A stretch of 64,000 nucleotides of DNA from NCBI GenBank assembly GCA_038363925.1, contig JAQQWL010000005.1, forward strand, positions 1,612,001 to 1,676,000. The letters run 5' to 3'. Positions within the stretch are counted from its first letter, which is position 1; each line of letters opens with the position of its first letter. The translations under genes were made by a program, and so were the position numbers. Below the pieces are notes generated by a model. That model was not told where the DNA came from, searched no databases, and was given only the letters and a program-made list of their open reading frames with translations. Shown here piece after piece: positions 34,376 to 45,659 of the stretch. Origin of the DNA: Apiospora phragmitis. Taxonomy: Eukaryota > Ascomycota > Sordariomycetes > Amphisphaeriales > Apiosporaceae.

Positions 34376-36309
34376 CTACTCGTAGCTAGCCTCAATAGAG
34401 CCGTACTCCTTTCCGTTAATCTCCACGGAAAACTCCAGACTGGCCTTCGCTGCCACCACTACATCGTAGCTGATAGTCCAGTAAGGTTTGCCGTTTGCGC
34501 CAACTGGGATCCTCTTCATAGTGTGCCGAGCAGCCCACAGAAAGGCCTTTACAATGCAGCACTTGATCACCTTATTATCAGGATAGACTTGGGGTGATGG
34601 GGCCTTGGAGAAGAAGAGAGTATGCTCGATATCCAGATCGGAGCGGTCGTAAGGGTTATCGATCATCTTTATGAAATGGATTTTGACTTTCTCCTCCTTC
34701 AGCTCCTGTCCCTTGGTGATATGCCATCGCATTCTCTCGACACGAGTGCTTCCATCTCTGGGGTCATAGTAGGTATGTCTACCATTATCCGCGGGGGTTC
34801 TCTTGTGATACAAGCCTTCGACACCATAGTGACAAGTTGCTTGCCGGGATACGACAGTGGGGCCGTCGGCTAGGCGGTACATCACTGCACCATTCATGAT
34901 AGCAGAAGATGCATTGGATGGCTGAATAATCTGCATATCTGGAAAGCTCATCTCGATGCGATTCTTGAGGTAGCCATTTGAGCCGAAGCCTCCAACCAGA
35001 AAGATGGCCTTGATCAACCGGAACGGGTTCTTCTGGCGTGATGCTTGAGTTTGATCATCGATCAGCCGAATAACATCTCTGACAAGAGGATCGAAAATCT
35101 CGTGGAGATCTTGCCTAAAGTTGTGTAAGTCCTACTTTGCTGCTCTCCAGCAGTGGGAAATATGGGCGAGACTCACCATTGCATGCACCAGGTATTGCTC
35201 TCCAAGTTGTAGCTCTGGTCATCATCCAGGCTAATGCCAGGAAAGTGGACGTAATGCGGTCTGTCGCTTTCACCGCAGAACCTGCGCTTGATCTCCGTCT
35301 CAAATTGGTCCAGAACCAGTGCCCAGCCATCCGGTATAGTCTTGAGGGCCGCCATTTGGATTTCGCCGATCAAGTCACGCACTGCGTCTTCGAATCGTTT
35401 GTTCAAGCCGATTGCACCCGCCATGCCACCTTTGGAAAATAGTTAGTATATACAGGAGCTATGATTCTAGGGTCCGATTCAAGGTTTTTGGAACTTACCA
35501 GATCCGGGGACAACTTCGGCTAACTCAAGAGGACTCTCGTTTGCTACTTCGTACGTGATCAGATCGACTGTACCGCCACCTGCATCACAGATGATGTAGG
35601 TATCTTCAACCTAAAGAAAACGCAATAGTATTAGTGACTGCACAAGCAGTGAAAATACAAAATACGTACTTTCAAGGCAAGGCTTTGCTCAGACAGCGTA
35701 TAGATGGCAGCGGCCTCGGGTTCCTTGATCATCATGGCATGACCCAAACCAGCCTTAGTGGCAGCCTGGTGAGTGAGAGCTTTGGCTTTGTCCGACCACA
35801 CAGCCGGAACCGTGAGAACAATCTCTCTCCCACATGTATCAAAGAATCCACCCACAGAGCTCTTGCGGATCTCTTGAAGTGCATGGCTGTAAACAGCACC
35901 AATGTAGTCAGAGGCAATGTCGACTGCTGGCTTGGGAAGACTCTTCAGAGAGGTTTTCTTGCCGCTGCCAGGAAGGTAGGACGGTTTGTCTTGATCAGGG
36001 TCCAACAGCAGCTTGATTCCAACGATAGACTTGTCGTTAAGCTTGACTTGATATCCCCACTTGAATTCAGTCTGACTGCTGTAAGAGATGATGGTAGGAA
36101 CTTTAACGTCGTTTGTAACACGACCAGTCCTGTCACCTTCGGATGTTGTTAGTTGTAAGAACTCAGGTGAGGTGAATGGGTGACCTACCAGGCCATCTGC
36201 AAACTGGAGAAGGGTTCGCCTGCTGTCCAGGCTTGCGGAATGCATAGGAGACTCCGGAGTAGGTAGTGCCGAAATCAAAGGCGATCACGACTTTGATAGG
36301 CGACGCCAT
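34376..36309 (-). CDS. HSP70-like ATPase
   Basis: An intact 563-residue actin-fold ATPase of the divergent fungal HSP70-like group. Five exons: 36189-36309, 35670-36136, 35499-35610, 35177-35429 and 34376-35114, all GT-AG and in phase. Phosphate-1 is VIAFDFGTTYSGVSYAF, connect-1 is KEPEAAAIYTL, phosphate-2 is YIICDAGGGTVDLITYEV, and the adenosine motif is IFLVGGFGSNGYL. After the ATPase core there is a short C-terminal domain with no canonical HSP70 peptide-binding lid and no EEVD-like tail. Such proteins are greatly expanded in Pezizomycotina and their roles are mostly unknown. The coiled-coil gene on the opposite strand starts 598 bases away and may share its promoter. Confidence 0.92.
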
Positions 36310-36907
36310 CTTGGATCGTTCACTTGAGTAAACGTTGGTTGGGTGAATGTTCAATCGAGTATGATAGAAAGTCGAATTAATGCTGCTCCAATGGCCAGTG
36401 AATATTCCAAAGGTGGAATTAAGTAGCTAGAAGACCAACCGGCTTGTTGGTGCCTTAGGTATGGAGGTTGGGTAGGTACTTCGTGAGGTAAATATGGGTT
36501 CCTCCAAGTGAGGAAATTGCCTATTCCTCACTCTCTCTTGACCTTTTCCTCACCTTGGGAGGCCTTTTTGAAATTAATGAATCAGGGCACAATAGCTAAG
36601 GATGCTACCTAAGGCCTGCAACTGATTCAAAAACCTAAATCATTATTAATGGACCTTAAACATTAGGTACTTATTCTACCTGCATACTGAACCGTGGTCG
36701 TGATATCTAGTAACATCCCTAGAAATAATTCGTCCAGTGGTGCCCTCAAGCTCTCATTCATCAACCCAAACTTGCGGTCTTTTCTCTCCGTCCTCCAACG
36801 CCAGTCCTGGTCAACGTGAGGCAAACGGTGGTGGTTTCATAATATCAGCAGCAAAGGAACATCCAGATTCTGGTCCATCACAGGGACGACCTGAATCCCA
36901 ATAGAAG
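36310..36907. promoter_or_regulatory. bidirectional promoter, HSP70-like/coiled-coil
   Basis: The only space between two head-to-head starts. AT-rich, with repeated CCTCACTT/CCTCACC-like words at about 36500-36560. No classical heat-shock element array (alternating GAA/TTC at 5 bp) was obvious by eye. Confidence 0.4.
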
Positions 36908-38192
36908 ATGTCTCAACATCCTCATAACCAGCATGAGGCTGCTGGTCACCCCGGCGTTTGGGTTACACGAGAGAATCAAGTAAGATGCATTTTCTTCTTT
37001 ACCACTGCGCAATCTCAAAACTGACATGATCCAAGCACCAACCTGGAAGAGCCCTGGTATATCTGAGCAGCTTCCTTCCTCAAGGCCAAAACACGATGCC
37101 CCAGCCAACGGACCAAGCTCTGCTCCAGCGCATTCTCCAACAACAGTCGCAGATGCTAGAAGAGATGAGAAGCATGCGACGGGATGTCAATGACATCCAA
37201 GAGGGAAACAACCGCTGCGAACAGAAGCACACAGTCTCTGAAGAGAACGAGACCCTTCGCCTGGAGAACCACGACTTGCAGAACGAATGTGAGAAGCTGC
37301 GCCAGCTCAATCAGCAGCTGCAGCATAAGAATGGGGAGTATGCCGACCTTCTCATCAAGTCGCCCGGCGATCATGTAATGGACCAAGATGTAATCACCAG
37401 ATTCAAAGATCTGAGAAATGCCATCTATGGAGCAGTCACTGAGGTTTGGGCACCAAAGCTGAAAGAAATGCTCCCCCCCGTTCAGGCCAGCCACAAGTCG
37501 ATACTGCACGATCTGGTGGGAAGCGGACCTTACAATGTTGCCAGATCCCAGAATCACATCTGCAAAATTGTACTTGAAACGCTCATCAAGCACATATTTG
37601 GTCGGCCTATTTTCGGCCACTATCACACCCAAGGCCCTGCGACCGACTTCTTGAGACAACTCGAGCAGTATTTCATCGATACGGTACCTCATGGTAAGCT
37701 CATTAATTGTTTAGCCGCGGCCGCAAACCGAGCTAACGCGTTGTCATATATCATGGGAAAGATGTTGTGCAGTGGCGACTGGCAACCTTGAAGTGTTCCA
37801 GATTTATTTCGGAGAAAAACACACCTGTCCATGAAGCAATGAAGGGTCTCTGGCGCAAACTCGGTCCGGTTACTCATGAAGACGCCAGAGTCGATGGCCT
37901 GGCTAAGGACAGAGTCCGTCAGATATGCGGGGATGCATTTGAACTGAAATTGCTTATGCGCAAGGCCGAGGATAGGTTTGAAGTGCGAGACTTCCCAGGC
38001 CAGCCGATGACAGGGGTAGCGGACTTTGTCGTCAAATTCGGAGAAGAGCCCTGTGACGCAGGCGATCTACCCGAGACAGTCGCATTTTCCAAGTTCGGCG
38101 CACTGTTGAAGTATCCCATTGGCGAAGGTCACAAGAATCCTATTTTGCTTGAGAAAGCTCATGCTGTGGTCTACGCCAAAACACCCAAGTAG
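36908..38192 (+). CDS. coiled-coil protein of unknown function
   Basis: Family not recognised. I read three exons: 36908-36979, 37036-37693 and 37762-38192, 386 residues; the first intron is 56 nt with CTGAC before the acceptor, the second has GCTAAC. If the first exon is not real, the protein starts at ATG 37096. Residues ~45-125 (MPQPTDQALLQRILQ onward) form a heptad-rich coiled coil (MLEEMRSM, EENETLRLENHDLQNE, LRQLNQQLQ). A globular, mostly helical domain follows (FKDLRNAIYGAVTEVW … VLETLIKHIFGRPIFG … YFIDTV … HEAMKGLWRKL), then a beta-rich C-terminal part ending in VYAKTPK. It is head to head with the HSP70-like gene, and a partner or client role is a hypothesis from position only. Confidence 0.7.
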
Positions 38193-39195
38193 GTACGCGG
38201 CCTCGGCAGCCGCGACCAATACAGGGGAGCATGGATGTTACGAAGAAATAAGCAAGGGCGTCCAATAAGGACCGATTGATCGCTTGCGGATGACAAGGGC
38301 ACCATCCGACATGCGTCTGCATATTGAGCACACGCGGATAGACCTCGAGGAACAGGACGCTTTTCCCCTAAGACTTGCAGGACAGGCTTCGCAGTAGCCT
38401 GCTGCAACACAAGGCAGGACATGGTACAAATTAGATAGATAATTGCTAGAGAATCAACAACCTGTGAACCAAATGCTACACAATAAGGATGCAGTTCGTG
38501 CATGCCACCGAATATGCCTCCAACGATTATTTGGTGACTTGAGCTCGGGAGGAGTTGTCGGAGTGCAGCCAGCTAGCTCTAGCTAGTTGGCTATTTCTGG
38601 AATAATTACCCATCACTGCAGAGTCAGCCAAACGGGCCGTGACCTTAAAATGCATGCTACGCTATCTGTAGTTGCTGGATGGCTCCAAGATACCTAAGAT
38701 CGACCGCGCCGACCAAACACTGGCCATGTGCGCGGCGGCGCTTAGGAAATCCACCTATCCCCACGGGGTGCCGAGAGCGCACTAACACCCATTCCGGGGT
38801 GCGGACGCTGGGGCCCGGCGTGACACCGAGACTTTGTAAATGAAACGGCGTGGGTGCTCTCGTCGGGTGCTACCGAATAAACGACCGGTTTGGAATAGAA
38901 AACCTCACCTCATGGCTACTGAACCGGTATGAAGGGAGTGGGCGGCTGGGTGGTGGCTGGCTTCATCTAGAAATATGACTGATGTTTTTGTGAGCTTCCC
39001 CTTTGAGAGAATGGGGCTCGTAAGGCGACGCTCCGTGAACCTGTAAGTGTATAGAGATCCACAGATATATAAATGCCATGATGATGTTACAGAAGCGACG
39101 GGTTGATCGATTGTTTGACATGAGCTTAACGTGTTGATCCACCTGCACCCCTGATCTCGCGTACTCCTCAATATCTTCCCTCGCTCGTCTCGATC
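38193..39195. promoter_or_regulatory. AA9 upstream region with TATA and Cre1-type sites
   Basis: A TATATAAA box at about 39065-39072 lies ~125 bases before the AA9 start. Two candidate carbon-catabolite (5'-SYGGRG) sites are CCCCAC at 38759-38764 (GTGGGG on the minus strand) and CTGGGG at 38808-38813, about 400 bases upstream. This arrangement is usual for carbon-repressed cellulolytic genes. No gene seen in the interval. Confidence 0.5.
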
Positions 39196-40181
39196 ATGAA
39201 GCTGTCCCTCGCCACGGCCCTGGCCTTCGGCCTTTCGGTCGACGCCCATGCCATCATGCAGGTAAGAAGGCACCCCCTGATGGAGATGTGTACTTGTTAG
39301 CCCCTGTTCACTTTACTCACACGTGTGTTGCGCGCGCCCTTGTAGAAAATCAAGGTCAACGGCCAAGACCAAGGCTCCCTCACCGGCCTCCGCGCCCCTA
39401 ACACCAATAACCCCATGCAAGACGTCATGTCGTCCTCGCTGGCATGCGGCGTCCCAGGCTACACGTCGAACACGGTGATCCCCGTGAAGGCCGGCGACTC
39501 GATCGAAGGGTGGTACCAGCATCTCATCGGCGGCCCTCAGGGTGCCAACGACCCGGTAAGGGTGCTTTCTGTGTGCCCCTTTGAGAGGGGGAAGAGGCCT
39601 ACTGACACTTGAATCATATAGGACAACCCGATCGCGTCCAGCCACAAGGGCCCGGTGACAGCATGGCTCGCCAAAGTCGACAACGCGGCATCTGCATCGG
39701 CCAGCAGCGCGAAGTGGTTCAAGATCTGGGAGGATACGTTCAACACTGGTACTCGGAAGTGGGGTGTAAGTTTGTTCTTTCTCCTTTTCTTCTTCTTATC
39801 TGTACGAAATAAGCAGAATACTCTTGGATCCGGTAACTTACATGTGTCCTTGGCTGCCTACAGGTCGATAACATGATCGCCAACAACGGTTGGGTCAAGT
39901 TCAACCTGCCGACCTGCATCCCGTCAGGCGACTACCTGCTGCGCATCGAGACGCTGGCGTTGCACTCGGCCTACTCTCAGGGGGGTGCACAGTTCTACAT
40001 CAGCTGCGCGCAGATCCGCGTATCCGGCGGTGGCTCCAAGACGCCCGGGTCGACTGTCAGCTTCCCCGGTGCTTATGCGGCCAATGACCCCAGCGTCGTC
40101 ATCCAGATCTACGGCTCGAGCGGGCAGCCAGACAACGACGGCAAGGCGTACAGCCACGGGCCGGCTCCCTTCACTTGCTAG
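39196..40181 (+). CDS. AA9 lytic polysaccharide monooxygenase
   Basis: An intact 245-residue precursor in four exons: 39196-39261, 39346-39555, 39622-39765 and 39864-40181. The signal peptide (MKLSLATALAFGLSVDA) should be cut before HAIMQ, leaving the N-terminal histidine of the copper histidine brace. The second copper histidine is in ASSHKGPV, the axial tyrosine in AQFYISCAQ, and the second-sphere His in LALHSA. Two disulphide-forming cysteine pairs fit the family (SLACGVPG with ISCAQ; PTCIPSG with the final cysteine). The enzyme oxidatively cleaves cellulose or related beta-glucans outside the cell with an electron donor and H2O2/O2. There is no CBM1; the protein ends at the catalytic domain. 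Confidence 0.95.
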
Positions 40182-43100
40182 AGAGACAAAGACAGGCAAG
40201 TGACATCCAAGACGCATGGGAGGGGATGGGTGGATGGGTGGCTGTGCAGGAAACCAACCGGATGAACACGGGAAGCAACATGCGGCAATGGGATGATGGA
40301 TGGGGGTTGACGAAGGATCAGGTCAGGCCAGGCGGCGCTCACGGAAGAGGAGGAGAGGCAGACACAGAGAGATAAAATCAAGTTCAACTGTACATATTGG
40401 AAGTTCAGGCTTGCTTGGCTCACGATTCCGCCCTAGAGGGGCCTGGGTACCTACATCTTACACAGAATATACAGAACTGGGGTCGATTCCGGAGAAACTA
40501 GCAATGGTTCGATGAGTGCACATAGGATGATTCTTCCCCTGCTGCCAAGCTAATAAGAATGATTCCAGTCCAATGCTCCGACCTGGGCGAATGATGCCTG
40601 CCGGTCATTGCCTGGTCGTTTGACGAATTACCACACCATCTCAACAGTAGCGGGCATCAACAACCTACCAACCAATCATCTCAATCTTACATACTTTTTC
40701 AACGACATGCACTTCCTGGTATACTACTAGTGCACCTATCCCAATTGTCGACAAATATTTTATGACGAGTTGTCGTTGCGACAAGGATGAAAATGAAATA
40801 AAAAAAAAACCATCGAAGGCAATTAATCTGCGGCCCAGTTGATAGCACGGGGGACTATGAGCGCTAAAGATTAAGGAAAATATTCGAATGTTACCCGACA
40901 TGCTGGCTAATGACTTACATAAGCTCATCTCACTTCCAAGATTGGCTTTGGCTGGGTTTCCCGAAGAATTGGAAGAAGGAACGTGGAGGTCGGACCGTTT
41001 CACTGAAGGTGCCTATCCGTAGGTACCTAATCTGGAGAAAGGACCTTTTCTGGAGATGAACCTCCACCTGCCATGCGATGCGACCAGAGAGATTGGAGAT
41101 GAACACGGGACACACTGCCCGTTCTTTTCCCTTCTCCAGACTCCACCCAATAAAGCCAGATTGACACTGCATGCAATAACTGCCCAGTATTATATGTACT
41201 CCGTAGACAGACATCATCATTGCTGCACATTTGTTGATGGTATACGTTTTTTAATGGCAATGCCGAATTAGCCATGATTTAGCATGGCGAGCAAAGACTA
41301 AAAGAGGCACTGCGACAATACTTGCCTTCTAGATCAGGTAAGTGTCGGCTACCGCTGTTTCCAGTCTTGACCAGTCTTGACCAGATGCGCCTAGACCAAT
41401 TTCCCGTGTCGGAATTTGGAAGGCGCCAACGTTAGTGGCTGCTGTTTTCCCCCTTTCAACCCGCGTTTTGTTCTGTCATTGCCATCGGTAGCGGCCGACA
41501 GTGATCCCTAGACACCTGATTTACTCCAGAGTCTACGGATACTCGGGTCTTGCTAAAAAGTCGCCATCGCGCTTGCTGCTTACTATCAATTGATGTATTC
41601 TATTACCTAACTTTGCCATCCAGATCGGGTCGTGGGTCGTTCACCGAGGTCTGGCCTTCTGGTAGGCGCTGGCAGGATCCCCTTTGTAACGTGCATTGAC
41701 AGAAGTAGAGAAAATTTCGATTGCGGGTGCGACCGATCAGTGCGATTGATCATTGATCCCAGTTTCAACGGTATTTCTAAGATTAGCATGTCTCTGCAAG
41801 CAATTACACTACTGAGTCAGCCCCATCTGCCCATTTCATCATCGTTTAAGAAAAGAAAAGAAAAGAAAACGTTGGCTGGCCCTCAATGGGCACATGCTAT
41901 GAAATGCTTTGGAGTCATGTGAGCTCGTGTAAGAAGAACACACACAGAAAAACTCGGTGGCGCTTGTTGCAAACAGTCACCCGAACCCGACGGGCAGGAG
42001 GCGCACATCCCCGCGAACCAACAGTTAGTCTCGAACCGACAAGCCGGAACTACACACTTCGCCTTGTTGAGCTGAATGCCATGCACCGGGCAATCCATGC
42101 AACCAGAGCAAACATCACCAGACCATGGAACCATGTGAGAGGTAGTACCTGAGCTGAACTTAACCTTCTTTTTTGCTGGGTTTCGGCCCCGGGCTCAAAG
42201 AGCCATCAACGCCGGAGGTCAGATCAAAGTGAGACGACCATCGTGACCACCGCTATCCACTCCAGAAACCCAGGGTGATGGCTGAGCAAGCAGGAGTGAC
42301 AGCATCTCAGATCCGAGGGTGTATGGGGTCGTACGTTGGAAACCTCGCTTCCCCGTGATTCGGGGTAAACATTGCTCCCCGTCCCTCGGTTGAAGTCTGG
42401 TAGCTGGGAGAACAACCTAGGGAAAACATCTACTACCATTACATAGTATTCCCAGCTTGTCGGATCCGGGCTGCCTGTCTACGGGCCTTTTCAGAAGTCG
42501 ACTTGGCTCGTCTTGGGCTCGAAACCGAGAGTGACCCCATCATGACCGCTCTCTTTCTGGCCTGCGCCCGAGATTGGACCAATCAGCGCTGCGCAAACCA
42601 AGAGCCGCACTCCGTTTCAACGCGCCACAAAATGGCCGATGGAAGCGCCGAGATCCACAATGCAGCCGAGTACGCCGAGTCCGTAGGCCAGTAATTACGA
42701 CACTTTCTGGCAGCTTTACGGGGACTGGGGGATTCGAGAACAATGCAGACCTGCACTGGCACACTGCATCCCCCAGCCTAGGGTCCTGCCTGGGGGAATC
42801 TGGTTCAGGTGGGAGGACCTGGAGAGACTCCACGGCGGGGTTTGGCCCCGACATTGGGGTTGTGCAGAAGCTGGCAATTTCTCTCCCGGGTGGAGGTGGG
42901 TCTTCTTTTTCCATGTCTCCCAGTCTGGTAGTCCAGCACTGTCCAAGCCTGGCCAGGAGTATGAGTCGCGCTTATGGCAGGCCTGGCCAGTCACCAGTAG
43001 CAGCAACACGCCCGCCCGCAACCTGGGGATGGAGGAGGACGTGTATAAGAAGAAGGCCACGATCCCCGACTGACGATAGTCTTTCCCTCTGTTCTGTGTG

Positions 43101-43240
43101 CGATCAGGCTTTCTACTCTTGGCCCCCCTCTTCCAAAGGTTCTTCTTCTTATAGTTGAAACCTCCAACAGCTTCTTCCCTATTTGCCAGCCGCCCCAAGA
43201 TCCTCCTCACCTTACCTCACGCTACAATCAATCAGTCAAG
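40182..43240. other. 3.1 kb intergenic, hexose-transporter upstream
   Basis: No supported gene. A ten-base word (CAGTCTTGAC) is directly repeated at about 41364-41383. The last ~600 bases are GC-rich with CTGGGG-type words and a GTATAAG box near 43045, then pyrimidine-rich leader sequence (43100-43235), typical of a highly expressed fungal gene. Confidence 0.5.
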
Positions 43241-44890
43241 ATGCCCGGTGGTGCTGTACCCCACGGTACGGGCGATGTCTCCCGCGTGGAGGCTCCCGTT
43301 ACCATGAAGGCTTACATGATGTGCGCCTTTGCCGCCTTCGGTGGTATCTTCTTCGGATACGACTCCGGTTATATTTCCGGTGTCAACGGCATGGCCTACT
43401 TCATCAAGGTCATCGAAGGCCCTGACGCCACGGTCATGTCCCCCACCAACAAGTCTCTCATCACATCTATCCTGTCTGCCGGAACTTTCTTCGGTGCCCT
43501 CATGGCCGGTGACTTCGCCGACTGGATTGGTCGTCGTCTTACCATCATCATCGGTTGTGCCGTCTTCCTTGTTGGTGTCGCTCTTCAGACTGCTAGCCAG
43601 GGTCTTGCTCTCATCGTCGTCGGTCGCCTGATTGCCGGTTTCGGTGTCGGTTTCGTCTCTGCTATCCTGATTCTGGTAATGATGCTTCTATTCATCACAG
43701 CTTCTCCTATCCCCAAGCTAACCCTTCTTAGTACATGTCTGAGGTTGCTCCCCGAAAGGTCCGTGGCCCTATCGTGTCTGGATACCAATTCTGTGTCACC
43801 ATCGGTCTCTTCCTTGCCTCGGCCATCGACTACGGTACCGAGAACCGCGACGACAGCGGCTCGTACAGAATCCCGATTGGTCTGCAAATGCTATGGGCCA
43901 TTATCCTGGCCGTCGGCCTGTTCCTCCTCCCCGAGTCCCCCCGTTACTTCGTCCGCAAGGGCAAGCTCGACTCGGCCGCCTCTGTCCTGGCCCGCCTCCG
44001 AGGCCACGGTACCGACTCCGACTTCATCCAAGACGAGCTTGCTGAGATCATTGCCAACCACGAGTACGAGATATCTGTCATCCCCCAGGGTGGCTACTTC
44101 GACAGCTGGTTCAACTGCTTCCGCGGTTCTCTCTTCAAGACTTCCTCCAACCTCCGCCGTACCATCCTCGGTACTTCTCTCCAGATGATGCAGCAGTGGA
44201 CTGGTGTCAACTTCGTCTTCTACTTCGGAACCACCTTCTTCAAGCAGCTCGGAACTATCGGCGACCCTTTCCTGATTTCTCTTTGTCACTACCCTGGTCA
44301 ACGTCTTCTCCACTCCCCTCTCCTTCTGGACCATTGAGCGCTTCGGACGTCGTACCATCCTCCTCTGGGGTGCTCTGGGCATGGTCGTCTGCCAGTTCAT
44401 TGTTGCCATTATCGGTACCGTCCTTCCCAAGGACCCTGCCGCTGTCAAGGCCATGATCGCCTTCATCTGTATCTACATCTCCTTCTTCGCCTCCACCTGG
44501 GGACCCGGTGCCTGGGTCGTCATTGGCGAGATCTTCCCTCTCCAGATCCGATCCCGTGGAGTTGCCCTCTCCACCGCCTCCAACTGGCTGTGGAACTGCA
44601 TCATCGCCGTCATCACCCCCTACATGGTCGACTCGGACAAGGGCAACCTGGGTGCCAAGGTCTTCTACATCTGGGGCACCCTCTGCGCCTGCTGCTTCAT
44701 CTACTCCTACTTCCTCATCCCCGAGACCAAGGGCCTCACCCTCGAGCAGGTCGACAGAATGTTCGAGGAGACCACCCCTCGCAACTCGGCCAAGTGGGTG
44801 CCACACTCCACCTACGCCGCCGAGATGGGCATGACCGAGAAGCCCGTCGAGAAGCACGTGGAGCACACCAGCGACCACGAGATCGTCTAA
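43241..44890 (+). CDS. hexose transporter (MFS), one base insertion
   Basis: A sugar porter with strong codon bias toward C-ending codons, suggesting high expression. Exons are 43241-43675 and 43732-44890 around a 56 nt intron. A single surplus T in TTT 44282-44284 throws the frame; without it ...FLISLVTTLVNVFSTPLSFW continues into FGRRTILLWGALG and the protein is 530 residues. Motifs: GGIFFGYDSGYISGVNG in span 1, DWIGRRLT, VAPRKVRG, PESPRYFVRKG, QMMQQWTGVNFVFYFGTTFF in span 7, STWGPGAWVVIGEIFPL in span 10, and IPETKGLTLEQVD at the end. This is the pattern of fungal glucose transporters of the RCO3/HXT group. Because the break falls in so conserved a gene, a sequence error is far likelier than inactivation. 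Confidence 0.93.
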
Positions 44891-45659
44891 ACGATACGAT
44901 GATGATGATGATGAAGATGATGAGGAGAAAGGGGAAGCAAATGTATAATAATGCGTTGGGTGCCGTTGCCGGTTTTTGGGTAGCACGCAGTTGGGAAGGG
45001 AAGATACCACAGCTAGCCAGCAGAGCAGTTATTTTGGCCCAGTCATTTTCACATCAGCATGATGCTTTTTCTATATCTCGCGATATACAAGCATATCTGC
45101 TTGTATTGGTTCATACCAAATATGCAAAGAAAGTTAAATTCAAACATATCATATCTTTATTCTCCGGTGATATGTTCTTTGAGTACTTAGTTCATTGGGA
45201 CCGAGTCGAGTTTCCCTTTTCCCCCTTCTGATCAAACTTCCATGTTGGCTCGACTATATGCACAGCTCAGTGCCTCCGTCCACCAGCATATTTCTGCACG
45301 GAGTTCGCGATTAGCTTCTTCCCAGACTGAAGGCATGGTGACACACTGTAGGCGTGGAAAGAGAGAAAGAGAGTACCACTTACACATCCCATCAGCTCTA
45401 GCAGCCTATGATGAGTAGTTAAATGGTTATATGAATTACTGAATTAGTATTAAGTATGTTTGTCTAGTTCGTAATAATCGTCTTCCCTGTATATCTTCTC
45501 GCACTACTCATACAACTGGTCTCTCTATAAATAAATAAGCCCACGCACGCAATATCCTTTGCGGCCTTTTCTTTCGTGGTATGATGTTTCACAATAACAA
45601 GCTGGCTGATCTAACTGCCCCATTATCGGTGAGCTGAATAACTCCTTTTCTTTTTTTCT
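44891..45659. repeat. intergenic with (GAT)n run
   Basis: Just after the transporter stop there is an imperfect ATG/GAT triplet repeat at about 44898-44925. The rest is the 3' flank of two convergent genes, AT-rich toward 45400-45660, with no gene seen. Confidence 0.5.

Noticed and set aside
44255..45010. 251-codon antisense frame over the hexose transporter end
   Set aside because: Gly/Asp/Glu-rich mirror of a codon-biased exon; no family features.
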